A model generated the notes under the pieces. It was not told the origin of the DNA. It did not search any database and saw nothing but the letters and a program-made list of their open reading frames with translations. Shown in pieces: positions 1 through 8,744 of a stretch of DNA of 12,463 nucleotides. The stretch is from the NCBI GenBank assembly GCA_964530165.1, contig CAZGYE010000174.1, positions 1-12,463 on the forward strand, in the 5' to 3' direction. This DNA is from CAZGYE01 sp964530165. GTDB taxonomy: Bacteria; Planctomycetota; Planctomycetia; Planctomycetales; Planctomycetaceae. Each line of letters starts with the position of its first letter. Positions within the stretch are counted from its first letter, which is position 1. A program made the position numbers and the translations under genes.

Positions 1-195
1 ACGTTCAAATACCTGCTGCTGCCGGTCTGGTTGCTGGCGTATCGTTACCACGAGAAGACGTACCAGGTGATGGTCAACGCCGGCACCGGTGAAGTCCAGG
101 GCGAGCGCCCCTACAGTTGGGTGAAGATCACGCTCGCAGTCCTGGCCGGCATCGCCGTCGCCGGGACGCTGGCATTCTTCTTCGCGAACCAGTAA
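1..195 (+). CDS. C-terminal end of a probable zinc-ribbon membrane protein (5' truncated)
   Basis: The frame is open from base 1 to the TAA at 193-195 and gives 64 residues. It contains a segment LLLPVWLLAYRYHEKTYQ, then VNAGTGEVQGERPYSW, then a hydrophobic helix at about residues 41-61 of the fragment that ends in FFFANQ. The pattern LLPVW-x-AYRY followed by VN-x-x-TG-x-V-x-GE-x-P-x-SW is, from memory, typical of the C-terminal half of bacterial proteins with an N-terminal zinc ribbon, often loosely annotated as TFIIB-type zinc ribbon or primosomal protein N'-like. The zinc ribbon would lie upstream of the window and cannot be seen. The function is unknown. The stop lies 17 bp before dapL on the same strand, so the two may be co-transcribed. 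The reading frame is sure; the family is a moderate guess. Confidence 0.6.
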   Translation, partial: TFKYLLLPVWLLAYRYHEKTYQVMVNAGTGEVQGERPYSWVKITLAVLAGIAVAGTLAFFFANQ

Positions 196-212
196 TGCAG
201 AAGTGATTCCTC

Positions 213-1445
213 ATGGCACAAATCAACGATCACTTCCTGAAGCTGGCGGCCGGTTATCTGTTTCCGGAGATTTCGAGGCGGGTCTCGGCGTTCAGCCTGG
301 CAAACCCCGATGCGAACGTGATTCGATTGGGCATCGGCGACGTGACCGAACCGTTGCCGCCGGCCATTGTCGACGCGATGCACCGGGCGGTCGACGAGAT
401 GGCCGTCCGCGACACCTTCCACGGATACGGCCCGGAGCAAGGCTACGATTTCTTACGCAGCGCCGTCGCCGAGCACGATTACCGGGCACGGGGCGTCGAC
501 GTCTCGGCCGAGGAGATCTTCATCTCCGACGGGTCGAAGTGCGATATGGGCAATATCCTCGATATTTTCGGTTCCGAGAACGTCGTCGCGGTGACCGATC
601 CCGTCTACCCGGTCTACGTCGACACGAACGTGATGGCCGGGCACACAGGACCGGCCGACGAGTTGGGCCGGTATGCTGGGCTGGTTTACGTCCCGCTGAC
701 GGCCGAGAACAATTTCGTGCCGGCGTTGCCCGCGCGGAAGGTCGATTTGATCTACCTGTGCTATCCCAACAACCCCACGGGAACCGTTGCCACCCGCGAG
801 ACCTTGCAGCAGTGGGTCAATTACGCCCGAAAGAACGATTCCATCATTCTCTTCGACGTGGCATACGAAGCGTACATCACCGACGGGGAGATTCCGCATT
901 CGATTTACGAAATCGATGGCGCCCGCGACGTGGCAATGGAGTTCCGCAGCTTCAGCAAGAACGCAGGGTTTACCGGCGTTCGTTGTGCGCTGACCGTCGT
1001 GCCGAAACAACTGACCGGCACGACGTCCTCCGGCGAGCGAACCGAGATTCACCCGTTGTGGAACCGCCGGCAAAGCACGAAGTTCAACGGAACGTCGTAT
1101 GTCGTCCAACAAGCGGCCGCGGCAGTCTACACACCCGAAGGCAAACAGCAAGTCGGTGAGTTGATTGATTTTTATCTCACGAACGCCCGGCTGCTGCGCG
1201 CGGGACTGGAGGCGGCCGGCATGAGCGTTTACGGCGGCGTGAATGCCCCGTACGTCTGGCTGAAGACGCCCGGCGGCATGGGCAGTTGGGACTTCTTCGA
1301 TCACCTCTTGCGTCAGGCATATCTGGTGGGGACGCCCGGCAGCGGCTTCGGAGCCGCCGGCGAAGGATACTTCCGCCTCAGCGCCTTCAACAGCCGCGAA
1401 AACGTCGAGGAAGCCGTCGAGCGATTTCAGAACCTCGTGAGCTGA
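213..1445 (+). CDS. dapL: LL-diaminopimelate aminotransferase (DapL)
   Basis: This 410-residue PLP-dependent class I/II aminotransferase should convert tetrahydrodipicolinate plus glutamate directly to LL-2,6-diaminopimelate in the cytoplasm. That bypasses the DapD/C/E steps of the lysine and meso-DAP pathway. The N-terminus MAQINDHFLKLAAGYLFPEI is characteristic of DapL. Visible active-site elements are a phosphate-binding loop SDGSKCD (105-111), PNNPTG (185-190) with Asn187, FDVAYEAY with Asp215 and Tyr218, the PLP Schiff-base lysine in SFSKNAGFTG (Lys249), and the substrate-carboxylate arginine in FRLSAF (Arg388). Length and motif order match the family, so the gene looks intact. The ATG at 213 is preceded by a weak AGAAG (199-203). 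Several long frames in this interval, including 203-1159 (+) and 453-1451 (-), are shadows of this gene. The name is secure from the motifs; substrate choice between DapL and other class I aminotransferases rests on the DapL-like N-terminus and overall pattern. Confidence 0.95.
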   Translation: MAQINDHFLKLAAGYLFPEISRRVSAFSLANPDANVIRLGIGDVTEPLPPAIVDAMHRAVDEMAVRDTFHGYGPEQGYDFLRSAVAEHDYRARGVDVSAEEIFISDGSKCDMGNILDIFGSENVVAVTDPVYPVYVDTNVMAGHTGPADELGRYAGLVYVPLTAENNFVPALPARKVDLIYLCYPNNPTGTVATRETLQQWVNYARKNDSIILFDVAYEAYITDGEIPHSIYEIDGARDVAMEFRSFSKNAGFTGVRCALTVVPKQLTGTTSSGERTEIHPLWNRRQSTKFNGTSYVVQQAAAAVYTPEGKQQVGELIDFYLTNARLLRAGLEAAGMSVYGGVNAPYVWLKTPGGMGSWDFFDHLLRQAYLVGTPGSGFGAAGEGYFRLSAFNSRENVEEAVERFQNLVS

Positions 1446-1495
1446 CGGCAAAGGGGTCTGCGAGATTGCCGGTCCACAACTTTCCGGAATAAGAA

Positions 1496-1516
1496 AAGGC
1501 CCTTCATCAGGGCCTT
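1496..1516 (-). terminator. Probable intrinsic terminator of ftsH
   Basis: AAGGCCC (1496-1502) and GGGCCTT (1510-1516) form a perfect 7-bp stem around a 7-nt loop. Read on the minus strand the second arm runs straight into TTTTCTTATT, which gives a GC-rich stem plus U-rich tail. This is the expected form for ending ftsH, whose stop lies about 105 bp upstream on that strand. On the plus strand the stem is followed by CTCCCGC with no T run, so it is a weak signal for dapL. Confidence 0.7.
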
Positions 1517-1523
1517 CTCCCGC

Positions 1524-1560
1524 TCGCCCTGCACGGGCGATCCACCTCCGGAAAACCGGA
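1524..1560 (-). other. Two further hairpins in the ftsH 3' untranslated region
   Basis: TCGCCC (1524-1529) pairs with GGGCGA (1535-1540) around a 5-nt loop, and TCCGG (1547-1551) pairs with CCGGA (1556-1560) around AAAA. With the terminator stem they make three closely spaced stem-loops in about 65 bp. No convincing open reading frame is present here. They may be simple 3'-end stabilising structures or part of a small structured RNA; the sequence alone does not decide. Confidence 0.4.
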
Positions 1561-1621
1561 TTAGAAGTATTATCCCAAGAGCGATCGTGTTTCGCAAGAG
1601 GTCGTCACGGCAAATCGCAGA

Positions 1622-3679
1622 TCACGCCCCATCTGCGGATTCGCGGCGCGTGCGGTCCTCGCCGGACGGCTCGGGCGCGGGTTCTTCGCTGCCGGCGGTG
1701 GTGGCGAAGGTTCCCGGTTTGATCTGCGGGCTGGTCTTGTGCTCGTCAAGGATTTGGTGCAGATGATCCGCGTCCATCACCTCGCACTCGATCAGGTCGC
1801 GGGTCATGTGTTCCAGCACTTCCCGGCGGCTGGAGAGAATCTCGTGGGCCGTCCGCGACGATTCCTCGATAATCCGCTTCACTTCCAGGTCGATCTCACG
1901 GACCGTATCCTCGCTGTGTGCCTGTTCGAGCGGCATGCCCTGGTTGCCCATTATAAACGGTGATCGCTGAGTTTCGCTGTAGTGGACCCGGCCCAGTTTG
2001 GGGCTCATGCCGAATTCAGTGACCATGCGACGGGCGATGTCGGTGGCGCGCTGCAGGTCGTTTTGCGCTCCGGTCGATGTTTCCTGAAAGATAATCTCTT
2101 CAGAGGCAATTCCACCCAACAACACGGCAATGCGGCTCTCCAATTCGCTTTGTGTGATCAGCTTGCGATCGTCCTCCGGCCGCTGCATCGTGTATCCGAG
2201 TGCTCCCATGCCTCGGGGGATGATCGAGATCTTGTGAACTGGATCGGTGTTCGGCAGGCTGCAGGCGACCAGGGCGTGACCGCACTCGTGATACGCGACT
2301 CGCTGCTTCTCGTCCTCGTGGATGATCCGCGTCTGTTTTTCGAGTCCGGCGATCACGCGTTCGATGCCCTCTTCGAACTCGGCCATCGTGACGCGGGTGT
2401 TGTTCTTGCGGGCCGCCAGCAGTGCCGCTTCGTTGCAGAGGTTCGCCAGATCGGCGCCGACAAACCCGGGCGTCAATTTCGCCACCTTGCTCAAGTCGAT
2501 GCCGTCGTCCATCTTGATCTTGGTGGAATGCACCTTGAGAATTGCCTCGCGGCCTTTGATGTCAGGACGATCGACCAGTACGTGCCGATCGAAGCGGCCG
2601 GGCCGCAACAGTGCCGGATCCAGCGTTTCCGGCCGGTTGGTGGCGGCCATCACGATGACGCTCTGGTCGGACGCAAAGCCGTCCATTTCCACCAACAATG
2701 CGTTGAGGGTCTGTTCGCGTTCGTCGTGACCGCCGGGCATGCCGCTGCCGCGGACTTTGCCCAGCGCATCCAATTCGTCAATAAAGATGATCGAGGGCGC
2801 CCGTTGGATCGCCTGTTGGAACATGTCGCGGACCCGGGCGGCTCCCACGCCCACGAACATCTCCACGAAGTCGGAGCCGGACAGGCTGAAAAACGGCACC
2901 CCCGCCTCACCGGCGACGGCCTTGGCCAAGAGCGTCTTGCCGGTGCCCGGAGGACCGACCAGCAGCACGCCTCGCGGAATGCGGCCGCCGAGCGCCTGGT
3001 ACTTGCCGGGGGTCCGCAGAAACTCGACCACCTCGCGCAATTCTTCGACTGCTTCGTCGATGCCGGCTGCGTCGCTGAACGTGATGTCGATTTCTTCCTG
3101 TGCATAGAGTCTTCCTCGGCTGCGGCCAAACGACATGGCCGCTCCGGGTCCGCCCATCCGGCGAAAGATGAAGATGAAGAACACGAGGAGCATCACTGGG
3201 AAAAACAGCAGCACGGCCAGCGACTGCCATTGCGACGGAGGCTCGGTTCCACCCCAGTCGATCTCCTTCTTGTCCAGCAGATCGGTGAGTTTGTCTTGTT
3301 CGGCCTCCGTAACGCCGACCATGGGAACATAATAGTGCTTGGTGGTGCCGGCGGTCTCGCTTGACGGGCCGCCGGTGGGGTTTGGCTGGTCCTGAAACGT
3401 CAGTTGGCCATCGCCGAAGGTCACCTCGAAGACATTCGTGCTGTCGAACCGGCCGCTCTTGATACCCTCCTTGAACTCGCTGAAGTCCAACTCTTCGCCT
3501 TTTTTCCTGTTGCTCACAAACGAAAAGAGAACCGCAGCCAAGACCAGACCCAGCATCAGATACCAGAACAGATTGCTCGACTTCTGGCGGTCGGGACGTT
3601 TCTGAGGGTCGGACGATTGCCCCTTGGGTGGCGGATCGGATTCGGGATGTCGGGGATCGGGGGTTTCAGAATTCGACAT
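1622..3679 (-). CDS. ftsH: ATP-dependent zinc metalloprotease FtsH
   Basis: This 685-residue membrane-anchored AAA+ protease should degrade misfolded membrane proteins and selected short-lived regulators. Domains in order are: a polar, Pro-rich cytoplasmic N-terminus (1-34); TM1 (about 36-55); a short periplasmic domain (about 58-150); TM2 (about 153-172); an AAA+ ATPase with Walker A GPPGTGKT (242-249), pore loop FVEMFVGVG (271-279), Walker B IIFIDE (297-302) and second region of homology ending GRFDR (361-365); and an M41 peptidase with HECGH (464-468) and third zinc ligand Asp541 in GAQND. The C-terminal tail (about 651-685) is charged and looks disordered. At 685 residues it is longer than E. 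coli FtsH, mainly because of the two tails. An in-frame ATG 14 codons upstream (3719-3721) lacks a ribosome site, whereas the ATG at 3677-3679 has AGAAGG 5 nt upstream. It is divergent from dxr. Confidence 0.96.
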   Translation of the reverse strand: MSNSETPDPRHPESDPPPKGQSSDPQKRPDRQKSSNLFWYLMLGLVLAAVLFSFVSNRKKGEELDFSEFKEGIKSGRFDSTNVFEVTFGDGQLTFQDQPNPTGGPSSETAGTTKHYYVPMVGVTEAEQDKLTDLLDKKEIDWGGTEPPSQWQSLAVLLFFPVMLLVFFIFIFRRMGGPGAAMSFGRSRGRLYAQEEIDITFSDAAGIDEAVEELREVVEFLRTPGKYQALGGRIPRGVLLVGPPGTGKTLLAKAVAGEAGVPFFSLSGSDFVEMFVGVGAARVRDMFQQAIQRAPSIIFIDELDALGKVRGSGMPGGHDEREQTLNALLVEMDGFASDQSVIVMAATNRPETLDPALLRPGRFDRHVLVDRPDIKGREAILKVHSTKIKMDDGIDLSKVAKLTPGFVGADLANLCNEAALLAARKNNTRVTMAEFEEGIERVIAGLEKQTRIIHEDEKQRVAYHECGHALVACSLPNTDPVHKISIIPRGMGALGYTMQRPEDDRKLITQSELESRIAVLLGGIASEEIIFQETSTGAQNDLQRATDIARRMVTEFGMSPKLGRVHYSETQRSPFIMGNQGMPLEQAHSEDTVREIDLEVKRIIEESSRTAHEILSSRREVLEHMTRDLIECEVMDADHLHQILDEHKTSPQIKPGTFATTAGSEEPAPEPSGEDRTRRESADGA

Positions 3680-3684
3680 GTTGG

Positions 3685-3690
3685 CCTTCT
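3685..3690 (-). promoter_or_regulatory. Ribosome binding site that sets the ftsH start
   Basis: AGAAGG on the minus strand sits 5 nt before the ATG at 3677-3679. The in-frame ATG upstream (3719-3721) has no purine-rich site, so MSNSETP is preferred as the N-terminus. Confidence 0.65.
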
Positions 3691-3743
3691 GGGGGTGCGA
3701 GAAGCACTTCATCCGAAGCATGGCTGTCGTGAGTGTCTACGGA

Positions 3744-3772
3744 ACTTTATGCCGATATTCCACATAGGTCAA
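3744..3772 (-). promoter_or_regulatory. Predicted sigma-70-type promoter of ftsH
   Basis: On the minus strand, TTGACC (3767-3772, 5 of 6 to TTGACA) is separated by exactly 17 nt from TAAAGT (3744-3749, 4 of 6 to TATAAT). Transcription would start near 3737, giving a leader of about 58 nt before the chosen ATG. Spacing and position are good, but there is no experimental support. Planctomycete promoters can deviate from the E. coli consensus. Confidence 0.4.
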
Positions 3773-3799
3773 CTCCGCCGAAGGAACTAAGAATGGCTC

Positions 3800-3828
3800 T
3801 TGTTCGGAACCGAAACTCCTTATAGAAT
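3800..3828 (+). promoter_or_regulatory. Weak candidate promoter of dxr-rseP, with a small dyad in its spacer
   Basis: TTGTTC (3800-3805, 3 of 6) lies 17 nt from TAGAAT (3823-3828, 5 of 6), which would start transcription near 3835, about 65 nt before the dxr ATG. The spacer contains TTCGG-AA-CCGAA (3803-3814), a 5-bp dyad that could be an operator or chance. A very AT-rich patch at 3855-3869 is an alternative location but lacks a matching -35. Confidence 0.25.
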
Positions 3829-3899
3829 AACCCGGCACTGCTGTAATGCATGCAATTGTTATATTTTAACCCTTTTCCGTACTCTGCGACGGCACAGGG

Positions 3900-5048
3900 A
3901 TGAAGCACATTGCCGTTCTGGGTTCAACGGGTTCCATCGGCACCCGTTGTCTCGAGGTCGTCGATCGCCATCGCGATCGGATGAACCTGATTGCGATCAC
4001 CGCCCATCGGAGCTGGCAACTGCTGGGCCGACAAAGCAACGTGTTCCATCCCCGCTGGGCCGTGCTCAGTGACGCGACGTTGGAAGGGTCTGTTCCCCGC
4101 GAGGCATTTTCGTCAAAGACGGAGTTGTTGTTCGGGGCGGCGGGCATCGAGCGGGTGGCTGGCCACGCTGACGTGGACATCGTGGTCGCTGGGATCGTCG
4201 GGGCGGCGGGATTGCGGGGAACCTGGGCGGCACTTGAGGCCGGCAAGAAGCTGGCCATCGCCAACAAAGAGACACTCGTGGTTGCCGGTTCCCTGGTGAT
4301 GGAACTGGCCCGCCGCACCGGTGCCACGGTTGTCCCGGTCGACAGCGAACACAGTGCGGTTTTCCAGGCGATGCAGTCGGGGCGACCCCAGGAAGTCCGC
4401 CGGATTGTCTTGACGGCCAGCGGCGGGCCGTTTCGGGGATGGACCCCCCAACAGCTCGCCGACGTCACACCCGAACAGGCGCTGGCACATCCCACGTGGG
4501 AAATGGGGCCGAAGATTACCGTCGATTCGGCCACCATGATGAACAAGGCACTGGAAATCATCGAAGCCAAATGGCTCTTCGGTCTCGACGCCGAGCAGAT
4601 TGAAGTGGTGGTACACCCGCAGTCGATCGTGCACTCGTTCGTCGAGTTTGTGGACGGATCGATTTTGGCCCAGTTATCGCCGCCCGATATGAAGTTGCCA
4701 ATTCAGTACGCCCTGACGTATCCTGAAAGGGTGGAGGCCCTCAGCCCCAAAATCGACTGGAACCAGGTGATGCGGCTGGATATCATGCCGCCCGACATGG
4801 ACGCTTTCCCGTCGCTGCGTCTGGGATACGACGTGGCCAATCGCGGAGGCAGTTGCGGGGTGGTGTTGAATGCGGCCAACGAAGTGGCCGTCGAACGGTT
4901 TCTGTCGGGCGATTTGAGTTTTCGTGACATTCCGCACGCCTGTCGTGCGGTCCTGGAAGCACACGAATTCAACGCGTCTCCGTCGCTGTCGGAATTGCTG
5001 CGGCTGGACGGTTGGGCTCGAGAGGAGACACGCCGGTGGCGATCCTAG
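3900..5048 (+). CDS. dxr: 1-deoxy-D-xylulose-5-phosphate reductoisomerase
   Basis: This 382-residue protein should catalyse the NADPH-dependent conversion of DXP to 2-C-methyl-D-erythritol 4-phosphate, the committed step of the MEP isoprenoid pathway. Visible elements are the Rossmann loop GSTGSIG (8-14), ANKET (121-125), the metal-binding pair in PVDSEHS (Asp148, Glu150), TASGGPFRG (172-180), the flexible active-site loop HPTWEMG (197-203), TVDSATMMNKALE (207-219) with Asn215, Lys216 and metal ligand Glu219, and VVHPQSIVHS. The length is close to the E. coli enzyme (398), so the gene looks intact. The loop has Thr-Trp-Glu where E. coli has Asn/Thr-Trp-Ser, a modest difference in the fosmidomycin-contact region. 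The start ATG follows CACAGGG, a weak site. The 3' end overlaps rseP by 13 bp, and dxr-rseP adjacency is common in bacteria. Confidence 0.96.
   Translation: MKHIAVLGSTGSIGTRCLEVVDRHRDRMNLIAITAHRSWQLLGRQSNVFHPRWAVLSDATLEGSVPREAFSSKTELLFGAAGIERVAGHADVDIVVAGIVGAAGLRGTWAALEAGKKLAIANKETLVVAGSLVMELARRTGATVVPVDSEHSAVFQAMQSGRPQEVRRIVLTASGGPFRGWTPQQLADVTPEQALAHPTWEMGPKITVDSATMMNKALEIIEAKWLFGLDAEQIEVVVHPQSIVHSFVEFVDGSILAQLSPPDMKLPIQYALTYPERVEALSPKIDWNQVMRLDIMPPDMDAFPSLRLGYDVANRGGSCGVVLNAANEVAVERFLSGDLSFRDIPHACRAVLEAHEFNASPSLSELLRLDGWAREETRRWRS
5023..5027 (+). promoter_or_regulatory. Ribosome binding site that sets the rseP start
   Basis: AGGAG lies 8 nt before GTG (5036-5038). The frame is also open from a TTG at 5012, but that codon has no site. 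The Shine-Dalgarno is inside the dxr coding sequence, consistent with translational coupling. Confidence 0.65.
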
Positions 5049-7039
5049 CAGTCGGATTCTTGGAACCGGTCCTGAGCATCCTGTGGGTGGTGGTGGGACT
5101 GGGACTGGTGATTTTTTTTCACGAGCTCGGGCACTTCGTCGTCGCCAAATGGTGCAACGTTTTCGTCGAACGCTTCAGCATCGGATTCGGTCCGATCCTC
5201 TGGAGCTGGAAAAAGAACGAGACGGAATACGCACTCTCGGCCATACCGTTCGGCGGGTACGTGAAGATGCTCGGCCAGGACGACATGGACCCCAGCCAAC
5301 TATCGACCGAGGAAATCGCCCAGGATCCGCGATCGTATTCGGCCAAGCCGGTGCGCCAGCGGATGGCGATCATTTCGGCCGGCGTAGTGATGAACGTCGT
5401 GACCGGCCTGGCGTTTTTCGTCGTGGCGTTTCGGATGGGAGTCGAGACGTCGCCGGCCGTGATCGGCATGGTGCAAGTCGGCATGCCGGCCTGGCAGGCC
5501 GGTTTGCAGCCCGGCGATCGCATCACACGGATCAACGGCCGCGAGGCCACCTCGTTCGGAGACATCATGCGTGGCGTGGCCCTTTCGACCGGTCCCATCA
5601 CCCTCAAAGGCGTTGATCGCCACGGGCGAGATTTCCACAAGACGCTCACGCCGGACGCGAAGGGATCCCGCCGGCTGATCGGCGTCAGCCCAACGCTCGG
5701 ACTGCGGTTGATCGGTTCGAAGAACGACACGCTTTCGCCGGTGGTCGCCGGCAGCCCCGCGGGGCGGGCCGATCCCCCGTTCGAACCGGGCGACACCATC
5801 CGCAAGGTCGGCGAGACCCATGTGACGAGCTTCTCACAACTGCAGGAAATCATTGCGGAAAGGCGCAAGGAAACGCTCAACTTCACCGTTGGGCGTCGGG
5901 GAAAGACGAAGGACGACCTGGTCAAAATCCCCGTCGAGCCGACCCCGTTTCGAACGTTGGGGCTGTGGATGTCCATTGGTCAAATTGCCGCCGTCCGGGA
6001 GAATTCGCCCGCATCGCACACCGATCCGCCTCTCAGACCGGGCGACAAAATCACGGAAGTCAACAACGAGATCGTCGGCGAGGACATCAATCCGTTGGAG
6101 TTGCCCGATTACGTCGCCAAGCGGCACGGACAGGAGATTGAAATCATCGTCAAGCGGCAAGTTCCCGGAGCAGGTCCGCGAAGGCTCACGGTTCGGCTCG
6201 TCCCGGAGAACAAACCGGGCTGGGTCGAGCGTCCGCTTGCTCCCAACGTGCCCCTGTCGGTCCCGGCGGCGGGGCTTGCGTTCCACGTGATCCCGTCTGT
6301 GCGGTACGTCGAGCCGGGCAGCCCAGCCGATAAAGCGGGAATCAAGGGGAATACGGGTGAGAGCATCAAAAAAATGGAACTCATTCTGCCCAAGGACGCT
6401 GAGCCTGACGGAGACAACAGACGCGTCATGACCATCAAGTTCGGCCCCAACGAGAATAATTGGGCATACGCCTTCTGGATGATGCAACGGACTCCGCATC
6501 GCACGGTCAAATTGACTGTCAGCAAAGGCGGTGAGGTCCACCAGGTGGAGCTCCAGCCGCAGCCAAAAGACAATTGGTTTGTGCCGACACGCGGCATCCG
6601 ACTGGCCGGCCTGGCCGCCAAACTCCAGGCCGACAGTGTTGGCGAAGCCGTTCAGATGGGCATCACGCACACGATCAACTCGATCATCGACATCTATCTG
6701 ACGTTGAGCAGCCTGCTGAGCGGTCTGCTTTCGGTCAAGGAACTGCACGGGCCGTTGGGCATCGCCGCCGTGGCGTATGAAGTCGCTCGGCACGGTTTGG
6801 CCGATTTGTTGCTGTTCCTGGGTTTTTTGAGCGTCAACCTGGCCGTTTTGAACTTTCTGCCGATCCCCGTTCTCGACGGCGGACACATGGTGTTCCTGTG
6901 CTGGGAGGGCGTCACCCGCAGAAAGCCGAGCGAACGCGTGCTGGTGGCCGCCACCTATTTCGGCATGGCGTTCGTGCTCGGACTGATGATCCTGGTGCTG
7001 TACCTCGACATCTTCGTGCACGGGATGGGCGTGAATTGA
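5036..7039 (+). CDS. rseP: RseP-family site-2 zinc metalloprotease with about four PDZ-like modules
   Basis: This intramembrane M50 metalloprotease has 667 residues from GTG. RseP proteins cleave transmembrane segments, classically anti-sigma factors or signal-peptide remnants. TM1 carries HELGH (29-33), and the third zinc ligand is in LDGGH (Asp614). The membrane-associated GYVKMLG is at 74-80, TM2 at about 113-137, and further TM helices lie on both sides of LDG and at the C-terminus. Between the two catalytic halves, E. coli RseP (450 residues) has two PDZ domains. Here the insert is about 400 residues, with PDZ-like starts near 142, 234, 316 and 418, each with a GD-x-I or equivalent turn (LQPGD, FEPGD, LRPGD); the fourth is more diverged. 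The gene overlaps dxr by 13 bp. Its substrate is unknown, and no anti-sigma factor is encoded in the window. Confidence 0.92.
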   Translation: MAILAVGFLEPVLSILWVVVGLGLVIFFHELGHFVVAKWCNVFVERFSIGFGPILWSWKKNETEYALSAIPFGGYVKMLGQDDMDPSQLSTEEIAQDPRSYSAKPVRQRMAIISAGVVMNVVTGLAFFVVAFRMGVETSPAVIGMVQVGMPAWQAGLQPGDRITRINGREATSFGDIMRGVALSTGPITLKGVDRHGRDFHKTLTPDAKGSRRLIGVSPTLGLRLIGSKNDTLSPVVAGSPAGRADPPFEPGDTIRKVGETHVTSFSQLQEIIAERRKETLNFTVGRRGKTKDDLVKIPVEPTPFRTLGLWMSIGQIAAVRENSPASHTDPPLRPGDKITEVNNEIVGEDINPLELPDYVAKRHGQEIEIIVKRQVPGAGPRRLTVRLVPENKPGWVERPLAPNVPLSVPAAGLAFHVIPSVRYVEPGSPADKAGIKGNTGESIKKMELILPKDAEPDGDNRRVMTIKFGPNENNWAYAFWMMQRTPHRTVKLTVSKGGEVHQVELQPQPKDNWFVPTRGIRLAGLAAKLQADSVGEAVQMGITHTINSIIDIYLTLSSLLSGLLSVKELHGPLGIAAVAYEVARHGLADLLLFLGFLSVNLAVLNFLPIPVLDGGHMVFLCWEGVTRRKPSERVLVAATYFGMAFVLGLMILVLYLDIFVHGMGVN

Positions 7040-7045
7040 CGATCG

Positions 7046-7050
<5 letters not shown>
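7035..7050. other. Perfect 16-bp palindrome spanning both convergent stop codons
   Basis: ATTGACGATCGTCAAT is its own reverse complement. It contains the TGA of rseP (7037-7039) and, in mirror image, the TGA of nadE (7046-7048), leaving 6 bp between the genes. As RNA it can form a 6-bp stem with a GATC loop from either strand. No T run is attached, so it is a weak candidate bidirectional terminator. Confidence 0.5.
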
Positions 7051-8728
<1,678 letters not shown>

Positions 8729-8734
8729 CGCTGT

Positions 8735-8738
8735 CTCC
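8735..8738 (-). promoter_or_regulatory. Ribosome binding site of nadE
   Basis: GGAG on the minus strand sits 6 nt before ATG 8726-8728. It overlaps the alternative TTG start (8738-8740), which argues against that start. It lies in the 16-bp gap after the upstream gene. Confidence 0.6.
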
Positions 8739-8744
8739 AAGCCA

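Noticed and set aside
453..1451. Minus-strand frame of 332 codons opposite dapL
   Set aside because: Shadow of dapL; no family signature.
1496..1516. Intrinsic terminator for dapL on the plus strand
   Set aside because: The stem is followed by CTCCCGC with no T run in that direction; the U-rich tail exists only on the minus strand.
1982..3364. Long plus-strand frame (460 codons) opposite ftsH
   Set aside because: It is antisense to a fully motif-supported ftsH, has His/Gln-rich content typical of a reverse-complement shadow, and has no ribosome site or recognisable domain.
5834..7021. Minus-strand frame of 395 codons opposite rseP
   Set aside because: Shadow rich in Asp, Arg and His; the sense strand encodes the PDZ and LDG regions of RseP.
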